DNA from: Streptomyces sp. Ag109_O5-10
GTDB taxonomy: Bacteria; Actinomycetota; Actinomycetes; Streptomycetales; Streptomycetaceae
DNA length: 64,000 nt
Assembly (NCBI RefSeq): GCF_900105755.1
Contig: NZ_FNTQ01000001.1
Coordinates: 1,674,001-1,738,000 of the forward strand
Direction: 5' to 3'
Part shown: one piece after another, positions 42,562 to 51,180 of the stretch
Layout: each line of letters opens with the position of its first letter
How positions within the stretch are numbered: position 1 is the stretch's first letter
Position numbers and translations under genes: made by a program
The notes under the pieces: model-generated
Told to the model about the DNA's origin: nothing
Seen by the model: only the letters and a program-made list of their open reading frames with translations
The model's database searches: none

Positions 42562-43074
42562 ATGCAGTTCGGACGCACGTACGAGGAGTTCGAGGTCGGG
42601 GCGACGTACAAGCACTGGCCCGGAAAGACGGTCACGGAGTACGACGACCACCTGTTCTGTCTCCTCACCATGAACCACCACCCGCTCCACATGGACACGA
42701 ACTACGCCGAGAGGACGACGGATTTCGGCAGGAACGTGGTGGTCGGGAACTACGTCTACTCGCTGCTGCTCGGCATGTCCGTGCCGGACATCTCGGGCAA
42801 GGCGATCGCCAACCTGGAGATCGAGTCGCTCAAGCACGTGGCGCCGACCTTCCACGGCGACACGATCTACGGCCAGACGACCGTGCTCGACAAGTGGCCC
42901 TCGAAGTCGAAGGACGACCGCGGGATCGTCCACGTCGAGACCAAGGGTTACAAGCAGGACGGCACGCTGGTGTGCATCTTCCGCCGCAAGGTGATGGTGC
43001 CGACCGAGACGTACATCAAGGAGCGCGGCGGCGAGCAGCCGGGCCGCCCCGAGCTGAAGGAACAGGGGAAGTAA
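42562..43074 (+). CDS. MaoC-like dehydratase, probable mesaconyl-CoA hydratase
   Basis: A 170-aa hot-dog-fold hydratase. YEEFEVGATYKHWPGKTVTEYDDHLFCLLT carries the catalytic Asp and His of R-hydratases spread over residues 6-35, followed by NHHPLHMDTNYAE and VVGNYVYSLLLGMSV. In this pathway it hydrates mesaconyl-CoA to beta-methylmalyl-CoA. The ATG at 42562 has GGAGG at a 10-nt spacing, better than the GTG at 42553, which overlaps the previous stop but sits directly against the ribosome-binding site. 3 nt to the next gene. Confidence 0.92.
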   Translation: MQFGRTYEEFEVGATYKHWPGKTVTEYDDHLFCLLTMNHHPLHMDTNYAERTTDFGRNVVVGNYVYSLLLGMSVPDISGKAIANLEIESLKHVAPTFHGDTIYGQTTVLDKWPSKSKDDRGIVHVETKGYKQDGTLVCIFRRKVMVPTETYIKERGGEQPGRPELKEQGK

Positions 43075-43077
43075 GCG

Positions 43078-44283
43078 ATGGCCCGTCTCGCCCAGACCGC
43101 CGGTCTGACCGACGTCCAGCAGGAGATCCTCTCCACCGTCCGCGACTTCGTGGACAAGGAGATCATCCCGGTCGCCACCGAGCTGGAGCACCGCGACGAG
43201 TACCCGCAGCAGATCGTCGACGGTCTCAAGGAGCTCGGCCTGTTCGGCCTGATGATCCCCGAGGAGTACGGCGGCCTGGGCGAGTCCCTCCTGACGTACG
43301 CGCTGTGCGTCGAGGAGATCGCCCGCGGGTGGATGTCCGTCTCGGGGATCATCAACACGCACTTCATCGTGGCGTACATGCTCAAGCAGCACGGCACGCA
43401 GGAGCAGAAGGACCACTTCCTGCCGCGGATGGCGGCCGGCGACATCAGGGGCGCGTTCTCGATGTCGGAGCCGGGCCTCGGCTCGGACGTCTCCGCCATC
43501 ACCTCGAAGGCGGTGAAGGACGGCGACGAGTACGTCCTGAACGGCCAGAAGATGTGGCTGACGAACGGCGGCACGTCCTCCCTCGTGGCCGTCCTGGTGC
43601 GGAGTGACGAAGGCCACCCCGAGGGCACGGCCCCGCACAAGTCGATGACGACCTTCCTGGTGGAGAAGGAGCCCGGCTTCGGTGAGGTGCGCCCCGGTCT
43701 CACGATCCCGGGCAAGATCGACAAGATGGGCTACAAGGGCGTCGACACCACCGAGCTGATCATGGACGGGCTGCGGATCCCGGCCGATCGGGTGCTCGGT
43801 GGGGTCACCGGCCGAGGATTTTACCAAATGATGGACGGCGTCGAGGTCGGCCGGGTCAACGTGGCGGCGCGTGGCTGCGGTGTCGCGCAGCGTGCGTTCG
43901 AGCTGGGCGTCCGGTACGCCCAGCAGCGTCACACTTTCGGCAAGGCGATCGCCCAGCACCAGGCCATCCAGTTCAAGCTGGCGGAGATGGCCACCAAGGT
44001 CGAGGCCGCGCATGCCATGATGGTCAACGCGGCACGCAAAAAGGACTCCGGGGAACGAAACGACCTTGAGGCCGGGATGGCGAAGTACCTCGCCTCCGAG
44101 TACTGCAAGGAGGTCGTGGAGGATGCCTTCCGGATCCACGGCGGCTACGGCTTCTCCAAGGAGTACGAGATCGAACGTCTCTACCGTGAGGCGCCGATGT
44201 TGCTGATCGGCGAAGGTACCGCCGAGATCCAGAAAATGATCATCGGGCGAAGGCTGCTCGAAGAGTATCGATTCCAGGGCTGA
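43078..44283 (+). CDS. Acyl-CoA dehydrogenase, probable methylsuccinyl-CoA dehydrogenase
   Basis: A 401-aa FAD enzyme with the full acyl-CoA dehydrogenase domain order. MSEPGLGSDVSAITSKA and KMWLTNGG form the FAD/substrate loops, MMDGVEVGRVNVAARG and YAQQRHTFGKAIAQHQ are the middle blocks, and LIGEGTAEIQKMIIGR holds the catalytic Glu. Operon position between mesaconyl-CoA hydratase and the terminator makes methylsuccinyl-CoA to mesaconyl-CoA the expected reaction. It lacks the long N-terminal extension of the proteobacterial methylsuccinyl-CoA dehydrogenase, as is usual for Streptomyces. Last gene of the operon. Confidence 0.93.
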   Translation: MARLAQTAGLTDVQQEILSTVRDFVDKEIIPVATELEHRDEYPQQIVDGLKELGLFGLMIPEEYGGLGESLLTYALCVEEIARGWMSVSGIINTHFIVAYMLKQHGTQEQKDHFLPRMAAGDIRGAFSMSEPGLGSDVSAITSKAVKDGDEYVLNGQKMWLTNGGTSSLVAVLVRSDEGHPEGTAPHKSMTTFLVEKEPGFGEVRPGLTIPGKIDKMGYKGVDTTELIMDGLRIPADRVLGGVTGRGFYQMMDGVEVGRVNVAARGCGVAQRAFELGVRYAQQRHTFGKAIAQHQAIQFKLAEMATKVEAAHAMMVNAARKKDSGERNDLEAGMAKYLASEYCKEVVEDAFRIHGGYGFSKEYEIERLYREAPMLLIGEGTAEIQKMIIGRRLLEEYRFQG

Positions 44284-44293
44284 TTGTCCCGGT

Positions 44294-44330
44294 ACGGGGT
44301 GTTTTCTTCGAGAAGAAGATCACACCCCGT
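44294..44330 (+). terminator. Terminator of the ethylmalonyl-CoA operon
   Basis: Nested hairpin 10 bp after the methylsuccinyl-CoA dehydrogenase stop: outer arms ACGGGGTGT (44294-44302) and ACACCCCGT (44322-44330), inner arms TTCTTC and GAAGAA around GA. No U-tract. Placement right behind the operon makes the call strong. Confidence 0.88.
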
Positions 44331-44452
44331 CAACGGTCTTCGGCCGCCGACTCGGCTTCCTGGCTTGCCCAGTTGTGGCCCCCGACCGGTACGATCCCGG
44401 AAAGCCGCCGTCCCCAATTCCCGCGCGGCATCATCCGCTACGAAGGTCATCC

Positions 44453-45109
44453 ATGCCCCACAGCCAAACCTCTGCACATCGAGACAGCCTGGCCGGCGTA
44501 CGCCTCGCGCGCGGAGCATCGCCGTGGCTTCTCCCGACCGTCGCCACCGCAGCCGTCAGCCTCCTGCGCGCCCGTCGCTCCGGCGCCGCCAAGGCCGTCG
44601 CCCTGCCCGCCACCGCGCTCGCGGCGGGCATGCTGTGGTTCTTCCGCGACCCCGAGCGTGAGATCGCCCAGGGCCGCGTCATCTCCCCCGCCGACGGTGT
44701 GGTGCAGAGCATCATGCCGTGGAAGGACGGACGCACCCGGGTCGCGATCTTCATGAGCCCGCTCAACGTCCACGTCAACCGCGCGCCCCTCGCGGGCGAG
44801 GTGACGTCGGTGGAGCACATCCCCGGTGGCTTCGTTCCCGCCTTCAACAAGGAGAGCGAGAACAACGAGCGCGTAGTCTGGCATTTCGACACCGAACTCG
44901 GCGACATCGAGATGATCCAGATCGCCGGCGCGGTGGCCCGCCGTATCGTCCCCTACGTCCCGCAGGGCACGAAGGTCGAGCAGGGCGACCGCATCGGTCT
45001 GATCCGCTTCGGCTCGCGTGTCGACATCTACCTGCCGGAGGGCGTGGACGTCGCGGTCGAGGTCGGCCAGAAGACCGTGGCTGGGGTGACTCGCATTGAC
45101 CGTGATTGA
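44453..45109 (+). CDS. psd: Phosphatidylserine decarboxylase (proenzyme, PSD-A type)
   Basis: A 218-aa membrane-associated proenzyme. A hydrophobic segment at residues about 45-65 follows the amphipathic start; WFFRDPEREI, SPADGVVQSI, FMSPLNVHVNRAPLAGEV and HIPGGFVPAF are conserved. Autocatalytic cleavage is expected in LIRFGSRVDIYLP between Gly and Ser, which leaves a pyruvoyl group on the Ser. It makes phosphatidylethanolamine from the product of the next gene. The ATG at 44453 (MPHSQTS) with GAAGG before it is preferred over the in-frame start at 44375. Confidence 0.94.
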   Translation: MPHSQTSAHRDSLAGVRLARGASPWLLPTVATAAVSLLRARRSGAAKAVALPATALAAGMLWFFRDPEREIAQGRVISPADGVVQSIMPWKDGRTRVAIFMSPLNVHVNRAPLAGEVTSVEHIPGGFVPAFNKESENNERVVWHFDTELGDIEMIQIAGAVARRIVPYVPQGTKVEQGDRIGLIRFGSRVDIYLPEGVDVAVEVGQKTVAGVTRIDRD

Positions 45110-45956
45110 TCCTGAGACCCAGGCGGGCTGGGTGCCCGAGGCCGACCAGATCGGCGACGACGAGGAGGAGATGCCGCTCTCTCTCCGCCTCTCGATAGCG
45201 GACACCCTCACGCTCGGCAACGCCACCTGCGGCTTCATGGCGGTGTACTTCACCACCACCGGCATCCTGATCCCGCACCTCACCGGGGACGACCAGTCGG
45301 CCGGCATGGCGCGCCACAGCGCCGCCACCGCGGTCATCCTCATGCTCTGCGCGGCGGTCTTCGACCTGTTCGACGGCCTGGTGGCGCGCAAGCTGCGCTC
45401 CTCCCCCATGGGCGCGGAGCTGGACAACCTCTCCGACCTGATCAGCTTCGGCCTCGCGCCGGCGTACTTCGTGCTCGTCTACGGCATGGTCGCCGACGAC
45501 GCGTACCAGAAGGTGGCCGCGGTCGGAGCGGTGGTGGTGCTGCTGGCGGTGGTGCTGCGGCTGGCGCGCTTCAGCTGCGTGACCCCGCCGAACGGCATGT
45601 TCCAGGGCATGCCGAGCCCCTTCGGTGCCCTGACGGTCGTCTCCATCGTCCTGCTGGAGCTCCCCTTCGTGGCGACGCTGCTCGCCATCCTGGGCACGGC
45701 CTGGCTGATGGTGAGCCGGGTGGAGTACCCGAAGCCCCGTGGCCGCCTCGCGGTCGCGATGCTGGCCTGGATCGTCCTGTCGATGGGGCTCCTGGTCTCC
45801 TGGGCCTTCGACGCGCCCAGCGGCCAGCTCCTCCTCCAGACCGGCTGCGCGCTGCAGCTGGTGATGGGCGCGGTGATCCCGCTGTTCGCCACGGCCCGCC
45901 GGGTGAACAACTTCCGCGACAACAGGCGCGAGGCGCGGGCGGCGCAACTGCCCTGA
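45096..45956 (+). CDS. pssA: CDP-diacylglycerol-serine O-phosphatidyltransferase
   Basis: A 286-aa integral membrane enzyme with about eight hydrophobic segments. The CDP-alcohol phosphotransferase signature DG-x2-AR-x8-G-x3-D-x3-D reads as DGLVARKL...GAELDNLSD near residues 95-118. It makes phosphatidylserine from CDP-diacylglycerol and serine, the substrate of psd immediately upstream. The frame starts at a TTG (45096, 14-nt overlap with psd) with GGGGTG at good spacing; a GTG at 45102 is the alternative. Tight overlap suggests coupled expression. Confidence 0.93.
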   Translation: MTVIDPETQAGWVPEADQIGDDEEEMPLSLRLSIADTLTLGNATCGFMAVYFTTTGILIPHLTGDDQSAGMARHSAATAVILMLCAAVFDLFDGLVARKLRSSPMGAELDNLSDLISFGLAPAYFVLVYGMVADDAYQKVAAVGAVVVLLAVVLRLARFSCVTPPNGMFQGMPSPFGALTVVSIVLLELPFVATLLAILGTAWLMVSRVEYPKPRGRLAVAMLAWIVLSMGLLVSWAFDAPSGQLLLQTGCALQLVMGAVIPLFATARRVNNFRDNRREARAAQLP

Positions 45957-45971
45957 CGCTCGCCGGAACGT

Positions 45972-46018
45972 GAAACGGGTGTGGCCCGAGCCTTCGAGGC
46001 TCGGGCCACACCCGTTTC
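45972..46018 (+). terminator. Long perfect hairpin terminator after psd-pssA
   Basis: Two perfectly complementary 21-bp arms (45972-45992 and 45998-46018) around a TTCGA loop, starting 16 bp after the pssA stop. One of the strongest intrinsic-type structures in the window. Confidence 0.95.
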
Positions 46019-46045
46019 GGCTTCAAGGGCACACGGAGGTGGCCT

Positions 46046-46057
46046 TTGACCGGTCAA
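46046..46057. promoter_or_regulatory. 12-bp palindrome upstream of the alpha/beta hydrolase gene
   Basis: TTGACCGGTCAA is a perfect palindrome 131 bp before the hydrolase ATG, and its left half resembles a -35 hexamer (TTGACC). A dimeric regulator site is possible; no regulator gene is adjacent. Confidence 0.4.
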
Positions 46058-46187
46058 CCACCCCGGGCTGCGGCCGAGTTGCGCAGGGCGAGACCGGGGA
46101 GGACGGTGGAATTGGGCTGAACTTTACCGGGGTTTGCCCCAATGCGGGGGATGGGGGCGGCCCCTCTTTTCGAACAGGAGGACCCCA

Positions 46188-47432
46188 ATGCCCTCACTCA
46201 CGGTGAAAGACCACTCCGTGCCGCACATCTCGACGCTCCCGATGATCCCACCGAATCCGGGCCAAACGGTGCAGCTGTTCGTGCGCGAGTACCGGAAGAC
46301 CGGTGGTCCGCAGCAGCCTCCCGTGCTGATGCTTCACGGCCGGAGCGTGCCTGCGGTCGCGGGCTTCGACCTCGTGATTCCCGGTTCGGGCGGCTCCGAC
46401 ATCCGGTACAGCTGGGCACAGCAGCTGGCCCAGCACGGCTTCGACGTGTTCCTGATGGACCTCCAGGGCAGCGGGCGGACACCACGGCCGCTGCCGATGG
46501 ACCAGCCCTGCAACGCCAACCCAGCCCAGCAGGAGTCGGTCCTCGTGCCCAACCCGCTCTCAGCCAAATGCCCACCGCCGTACGGGTACCAGCTCGGCAA
46601 CTCCGAGAGCGAGGAGGCGGAAGTCGACACAGTGGTCAAGTTCATCAAGACCCAGACCGGTACAACCGGCCCGATCGACTTCATCGGCTGGTCCGCCGGC
46701 GCCCTTGTCATGGGCCCCTACACTCTCAAGCACCCCGAGAACGTCAAGAGCCTCTTCCTGCTCGCCCCGATGTTCCCGCCCAAGGGCCGCTGGTCCGGCG
46801 ACGCCATGAATCCGTTCGCACGTCCGTCGGAAGCCGCGGCACTGCCCCTGTCCACGCCAGCCCTCACGTTCGGCTTCCCGATGCACGTCGCCAGCAAGAC
46901 CGGCTTCAAGATCGGCTGGGACAAGGAGCAGGCCAGCCCGCTCCAGCGGGAACCCGACATGGGAGACATCGTGTGGGACGCGATGATGGCCAACGACGCC
47001 CTGGGTAGCACCTGGGGACCGATACCGCCAGGGGGCACCGCGGAGGGCGTCCTTCGGTACCGGAACTCCTACTGGTGGGGCTGGAACAACCACACCGTTC
47101 CGCTCAAGGACGCCTCAGGCACGTACATCCTCGGTGACCGGGTGCCCGTGATGATCGTCTACGGCGAGATGGACCGGACGGCCAACACCCCGCCGACCCC
47201 GCCCCTTCCGGATGTCCTGACGTTCTCCGTCCCTAGCCTGTACAAGGCGATCCCGGGGTCGAAGAAGCTGATGTTCGAGCTGGCCGACGCGGGACACTCC
47301 GTGGTCTGGGAACGCCCAGCCAAGGTGGTCCAGCACATGTCCATGCAGTGGTTCGACAAGCACCGGGTGGAGGACCAGACGAGTGGCAGCTTCTACCGGG
47401 ACGACGACGGGCTCCTGACCCCGCTGGACTAG
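46188..47432 (+). CDS. Alpha/beta hydrolase, unassigned substrate
   Basis: A 414-aa alpha/beta hydrolase. VLMLHGRSVPA is the oxyanion-loop region, FDVFLMDLQGSGRT follows, IDFIGWSAGALVMG carries the nucleophile Ser, VPVMIVYGEMDRT the acid and ELADAGHSVVWERP the catalytic His. There is no signal peptide. Large lid insertions with many Pro residues (about 205-305) suggest a bulky or hydrophobic substrate. The ATG at 46188 has AGGAGG at 7 nt. It stands alone between the phospholipid genes and the convergent glycerate kinase, 6 bp from the latter's stop, and I do not recognise its close relatives in core Streptomyces loci. Confidence 0.85.
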   Translation: MPSLTVKDHSVPHISTLPMIPPNPGQTVQLFVREYRKTGGPQQPPVLMLHGRSVPAVAGFDLVIPGSGGSDIRYSWAQQLAQHGFDVFLMDLQGSGRTPRPLPMDQPCNANPAQQESVLVPNPLSAKCPPPYGYQLGNSESEEAEVDTVVKFIKTQTGTTGPIDFIGWSAGALVMGPYTLKHPENVKSLFLLAPMFPPKGRWSGDAMNPFARPSEAAALPLSTPALTFGFPMHVASKTGFKIGWDKEQASPLQREPDMGDIVWDAMMANDALGSTWGPIPPGGTAEGVLRYRNSYWWGWNNHTVPLKDASGTYILGDRVPVMIVYGEMDRTANTPPTPPLPDVLTFSVPSLYKAIPGSKKLMFELADAGHSVVWERPAKVVQHMSMQWFDKHRVEDQTSGSFYRDDDGLLTPLD

Positions 47433-47438
47433 GCGCCC

Positions 47439-48569
47439 TCAGGTCAGGAAGTCGCGTGCGATCTGCTCGGCGACCCGTTCCAGGATCGGCCCGGCGTCCG
47501 CGATGCACTTCACCACGTCCGGTTCGACCTCGGTGAGCGGGTAAGCACGGCGGATCCCGGCCCGGCCGAGTGCCTCCGGCGGCAGGGCGAGGCGGCCACA
47601 GACCGCCACGACCTCCTTGCCGGCGGCACGCGCGGCCGCGGCCACCCCGGCCGGCGCCTTGCCGTGCAGGGTCTGCTCGTCGAGGGAGCCCTCACCGGTG
47701 ATCACCAGCGTGGCCCGCTCCAGCGCGGGCGCGAAGCCCAGGACGTCGAGCATGACCTCGATACCGGGCCGGAAACGGGCGCCGAGCAGCAGCGCGCCGT
47801 ACCCGATGCCCCCGGCGGCCCCCGCCCCCGGCGCGACCGCGTACTCGGCGGCGCGCGGACCGGCCTCGGTCTCCAGGACCTTCGCGAAGTGGGCCAGCGC
47901 GGCGTCCAGGAGTTCCACGTCGTCCGGCGAGGCCCCCTTCTGCGGGCCGTAGACGGCCGGCGCGCCCTTCGGCCCGGTGAGCGGGTTGTCGACGTCGCTG
48001 GCGAGGACCAGGTCGACGGCGGACAGCCGCGGGTCAAGACCCGACAGGTCCGCGCGGGCCAGATCGGCGAGGCCGCCGCCGCCCGGCGGCACCGGTTCGC
48101 CGTCCGCGTCGAGGAGGCGGGCGCCGAGCGCCGACAGCATCCCGGCCCCGCCGTCGGTCGTGGCACTGCCGCCGACCCCGAAGACGATCGTGCGCGCGCC
48201 CGCGTCCAGCGCGGCCCGCAGCAGCTCCCCGGAGCCGTACGTGGAGGCCGTCAGGGGCGCGAAGACACCGCGGGGCAGCCGCTGCAGACCGCTCGCCTCG
48301 GCCATCTCCACGACCGCGGTGCCGCCGCGCAGCGCGAACGCGGCGGTGACCTCCTGCCCCAGCGGTCCGGCGACCTCCCGCTCGTGGCGTTCGAATCCGG
48401 CCGCGACCGCCGCGGCCACCGTGCCGTCCCCGCCGTCCGCGACGGGCAGCGCCTCGACGTCGGCGCCGGGCGCGACCCGCCTGAGCCCCGCCGTGACCCG
48501 CGCGGCGACCTCCACGGCCGTCAGCGAGCCCTTGAACTTGTCCGCGGCGATGAGCACACGCTGTGTCAC
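47439..48569 (-). CDS. Glycerate kinase (GlxK/GarK family)
   Basis: A 376-aa type I glycerate kinase. RVLIAADKFKGSLTAVEVAA and LPVADGGDGTVAAAV are the N-terminal signature; GVGGSATTDGGAGMLSALG, VLASDVDNPLTGPKGA and ITGEGSLDEQTLHGKAP complete the family pattern. It phosphorylates D-glycerate (to 2- or 3-phosphoglycerate), which could take up glyoxylate-derived carbon from the neighbouring ethylmalonyl-CoA pathway. GTG start with AAGGGG 8 nt upstream. Divergent from the ADP-ribosylglycohydrolase gene across 147 bp. Confidence 0.93.
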   Translation of the reverse strand: MTQRVLIAADKFKGSLTAVEVAARVTAGLRRVAPGADVEALPVADGGDGTVAAAVAAGFERHEREVAGPLGQEVTAAFALRGGTAVVEMAEASGLQRLPRGVFAPLTASTYGSGELLRAALDAGARTIVFGVGGSATTDGGAGMLSALGARLLDADGEPVPPGGGGLADLARADLSGLDPRLSAVDLVLASDVDNPLTGPKGAPAVYGPQKGASPDDVELLDAALAHFAKVLETEAGPRAAEYAVAPGAGAAGGIGYGALLLGARFRPGIEVMLDVLGFAPALERATLVITGEGSLDEQTLHGKAPAGVAAAARAAGKEVVAVCGRLALPPEALGRAGIRRAYPLTEVEPDVVKCIADAGPILERVAEQIARDFLT

Positions 48570-48716
48570 CTGTATCCCCTTGCTCTCCGGGCCTCGCGCA
48601 CGTCAAGGCCAGTCGCGCCGCTGTGACCTTAACCGGAGGACCCCCTTGCCGTCATGCCCCGCCCGAAGCCTGGGAAGGGGCTGGGAACCGCCTGCGAAAA
48701 CGGGTAGACCTCAGCC

Positions 48717-49811
48717 ATGACCAGTCTGGGGCCCGACGTCGCCGACCGCGTGCTCGGCGGCTGGCTCGGCCGGATCGCGGGCAACATGCTCGGCAAACCG
48801 GTGGAGCGGGGCGACCTGTGGACCCGGGAACGCATCGACGGCTACCTGCGGCGGGCCGGCGCCCTGCCGCTCACCGACTACCTCCCCGAGCCCGCGGACG
48901 AGAGCGACGCGCTCGCCCTGCGCCCGGAGTGGCGGCAGTGCGTACGCGGCCGGATCCACGGCAGCTGCCGCGACGACGACGTCGACTACGCGATCCTCGG
49001 CCTGCACCTCCTGGAGACCCACGGCTTCGGCTTCAGCACGGAACAGGTCGGCGAGCTCTGGCTGCAACGGCTGCCGTACCACCAGACCTTCACGGCGGAA
49101 CGGGCCGCCTACCGCAACCTCGTCAACGGGCTGAAACCGCCGCTCACCGCCACCTACGACAACCCCTTCCAGGAGTGGATCGGCGCGCTCATCCGCGCCG
49201 ACGTCTTCGGCTGGACCTGCCCGGGCGCCCCGCACCGGGCCGCCGCCCTGGCCCGCCGGGACGCGGTCCTCTCGCACTCCGGGAACGGGGTGTACGGCGC
49301 GATGTGGGCCGCCGCGCTGATCTCCGCGGCGTTCACCGCGCCGACCGTACGGCAGGCGATCGACACCGCGCTCACCGTCGTACCGGCGAGCTGCCGCCTC
49401 GCCCGGACCGTGCGCCGGGTGGTCTCCCTGTACGAGGCCCGGATGAGCTGGGAGGACACCCTCACCACCGTCGCCGCCGAGACCGCCGGCCTCGGGTGGA
49501 TCCACACCGTCCCCAACGCGGCCGTGCTCACCGCCGGCCTGCTGTACGGCGAGGGGGACTTCACCCGGACCATCGCCCTCACCGTCCGCGGCGGCCTGGA
49601 CACCGACTCCAACGGGGCGACGGCGGGCTCGGTGGCCGGGGTGCTGACCGGCGCGGCGGCCGTACCGGCCCAGTGGCGGGACCCCCTGGAGGACACGGTC
49701 CGCAGCGCAGTCCTCGGCTTCGACGGGGCCCGCATCAGCGACCTGGCGGCACGCACCGTACGCCTCGCCGGGACCGGCGCCGAGTCCGCACTGGCTACGC
49801 TTCCCGGGTGA
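48717..49811 (+). CDS. ADP-ribosylglycohydrolase family protein
   Basis: A 364-aa all-helical ARH/DraG-type protein. GGWLGRIAGNMLGKPVE, the metal site GSCRDDDVDYAIL, and the second metal motif GGLDTDSNGATAGSVAGVL are clear. Family members remove ADP-ribose from proteins or hydrolyse related compounds using two Mg ions. Its stop codon overlaps the NUDIX start (GTGA), which suggests joint action on ADP-ribose compounds. Confidence 0.92.
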   Translation: MTSLGPDVADRVLGGWLGRIAGNMLGKPVERGDLWTRERIDGYLRRAGALPLTDYLPEPADESDALALRPEWRQCVRGRIHGSCRDDDVDYAILGLHLLETHGFGFSTEQVGELWLQRLPYHQTFTAERAAYRNLVNGLKPPLTATYDNPFQEWIGALIRADVFGWTCPGAPHRAAALARRDAVLSHSGNGVYGAMWAAALISAAFTAPTVRQAIDTALTVVPASCRLARTVRRVVSLYEARMSWEDTLTTVAAETAGLGWIHTVPNAAVLTAGLLYGEGDFTRTIALTVRGGLDTDSNGATAGSVAGVLTGAAAVPAQWRDPLEDTVRSAVLGFDGARISDLAARTVRLAGTGAESALATLPG

Positions 49812-50302
49812 CCACGACTGACGCCTACGCCGCGTACATCGCGAGCCTCCCCCGCGTGCTCGCCGGGGCCGCCGCGCTCATCCGGGACGCCGAGGGACGG
49901 GTGCTGCTCGTCGAGCCCAACTACCGGGAGGGCTGGGCGCTGCCGGGCGGGACCGTCGAGTCCGACGACGGGGAGACCCCGCGCCAGGGCGCCCGCCGGG
50001 AGACTCTGGAGGAGATCGGCCTGGACCGCGAGATGGGCCGGCTGCTGGCGGTGGACTGGGTGCACGGCACCGGCCGTCCGCCGATCGTCGCCTACCTGTA
50101 CGACGGCGGGGTCGTCACCGACGCCGACCTCGGAGCGATCCGGCTGCAGGAGGCGGAGCTGCTGTCCTGGCGGCTGGTCCCGCGGGAGGAACTGGCCGCC
50201 CATCTGCCGGGCTCGCTGGGCCGCCGCGTCCTTACCGCACTGGACGTCCTGACCGAGGGCGCGGGCACCGCCGAGCTGGAGAACGGCCACCGGGCGGGCT
50301 GA
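49808..50302 (+). CDS. NUDIX hydrolase
   Basis: A 164-aa NUDIX protein. The catalytic box is present as GGTVESDDGETPRQGARRET followed at once by LEEIG (G-x5-E...RE-x2-EE-x-G). The start is a GTG overlapping the upstream stop. Substrate unclear, but coupling with an ADP-ribosylglycohydrolase suggests ADP-ribose or a related nucleoside diphosphate. Last conserved gene before the accessory island. Confidence 0.91.
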   Translation: MTTTDAYAAYIASLPRVLAGAAALIRDAEGRVLLVEPNYREGWALPGGTVESDDGETPRQGARRETLEEIGLDREMGRLLAVDWVHGTGRPPIVAYLYDGGVVTDADLGAIRLQEAELLSWRLVPREELAAHLPGSLGRRVLTALDVLTEGAGTAELENGHRAG

Positions 50303-50359
50303 CCGGCCCACCGTGCCGCGGGTCTTGTACTCGACGATCTCGGTCGGCAAGGTGTCCGG

Positions 50360-51168
50360 GTGCGTGCTGATCTTGTTCCGGACGACCTGCGGGATCGGGT
50401 GGCCCCGTTGCTGCCACCCCCTCCCGAACGACGCCATTGGCATGCCGGGCGGTTGCGTGTTCCTGACCGGACAGCACTCGCCGGCGTCCTGTTCGTGCTG
50501 CGGACCGGTGTCGCCTGGCGGGATGTCCCGGCGGAGACCGTGGGCTGTTCCGGCGTGACGGCCTGGCGTCGGCTGCGGGACTGGACCGAGGCCGGCGTCT
50601 GGTCACGCCTGCACGCCGCCCTGCTGACCGAACTGCGCCGCGCCGACCTGCTGGACCTGGACGACTACTCAGTGGACGGATCACACGTCCGGGCCCTCAA
50701 AGGGGGGACCGCGTCGGCCCCTCACCCGTCGGCCGCGCCCGCCCCGGCTCCAAGCACCACCTAATCGTCGACCGCCACGGAACCCCACTCGCCGTGACGC
50801 TCACTGGCGGCAACCGACACGACGTCACCCAGCTCCTGCCCCTGTTCGACGCGGTCCCGCCGATTCGGGGAGCTCGGGGGCGCCCTCGCCGCAAACCCCG
50901 GTGCCTGTAGGCCGACCGGGGCTATGACTTCGACAAGTACCGCCGCCTGCTGTGGAATCGTGGCATCAAACCCATGATCGCCCGACGGGGCATCGCCCAC
51001 GGCCCCGGACTGGGCAAGGTCCGCTGGGTGGTCGAGCGCGCGTTCGCCTGGCTGCACCAGTTCAAACGGCTCCGCACCCGCTACGAACGCCGGGCCGACC
51101 TCCAGCAGGGGTTACTCGACCTGGCCTGCAGACTCATATGCCTCCGCCGCCTCCAGACCTCATTCTGA
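50360..51168 (+). pseudogene. IS5-family transposase, frameshifted and stopped
   Basis: The first part (50360-50764) encodes RDRVAPLLPPPPERRHWH, GVAWRDVPAETVG and SVDGSHVRALKGG, the DUF4096 and DDE start of IS5/IS427-group transposases. Reading then needs a -1 shift at AAAGGGGGG (50699-50707), a plausible programmed slippery site, to continue as VDRHGTPLAVTLTGGNRHD and DRGYDFDKYRRLLW, ending VERAFAWLHQFKRL...LICLRRLQTSF. Within this second part a TAG at 50908-50910 replaces the Tyr of the usual LYADRGYD, which kills the protein. Terminal inverted repeats were not found. The element adjoins the intact IS to its right. Confidence 0.85.
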
Positions 51169-51180
51169 AACGATCAGTTA

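Noticed and set aside
44375..44452. N-terminal extension of psd from 44375
   Set aside because: The extension is Pro/Arg-rich, has no homology I recognise, and a good ribosome-binding site precedes the ATG at 44453.
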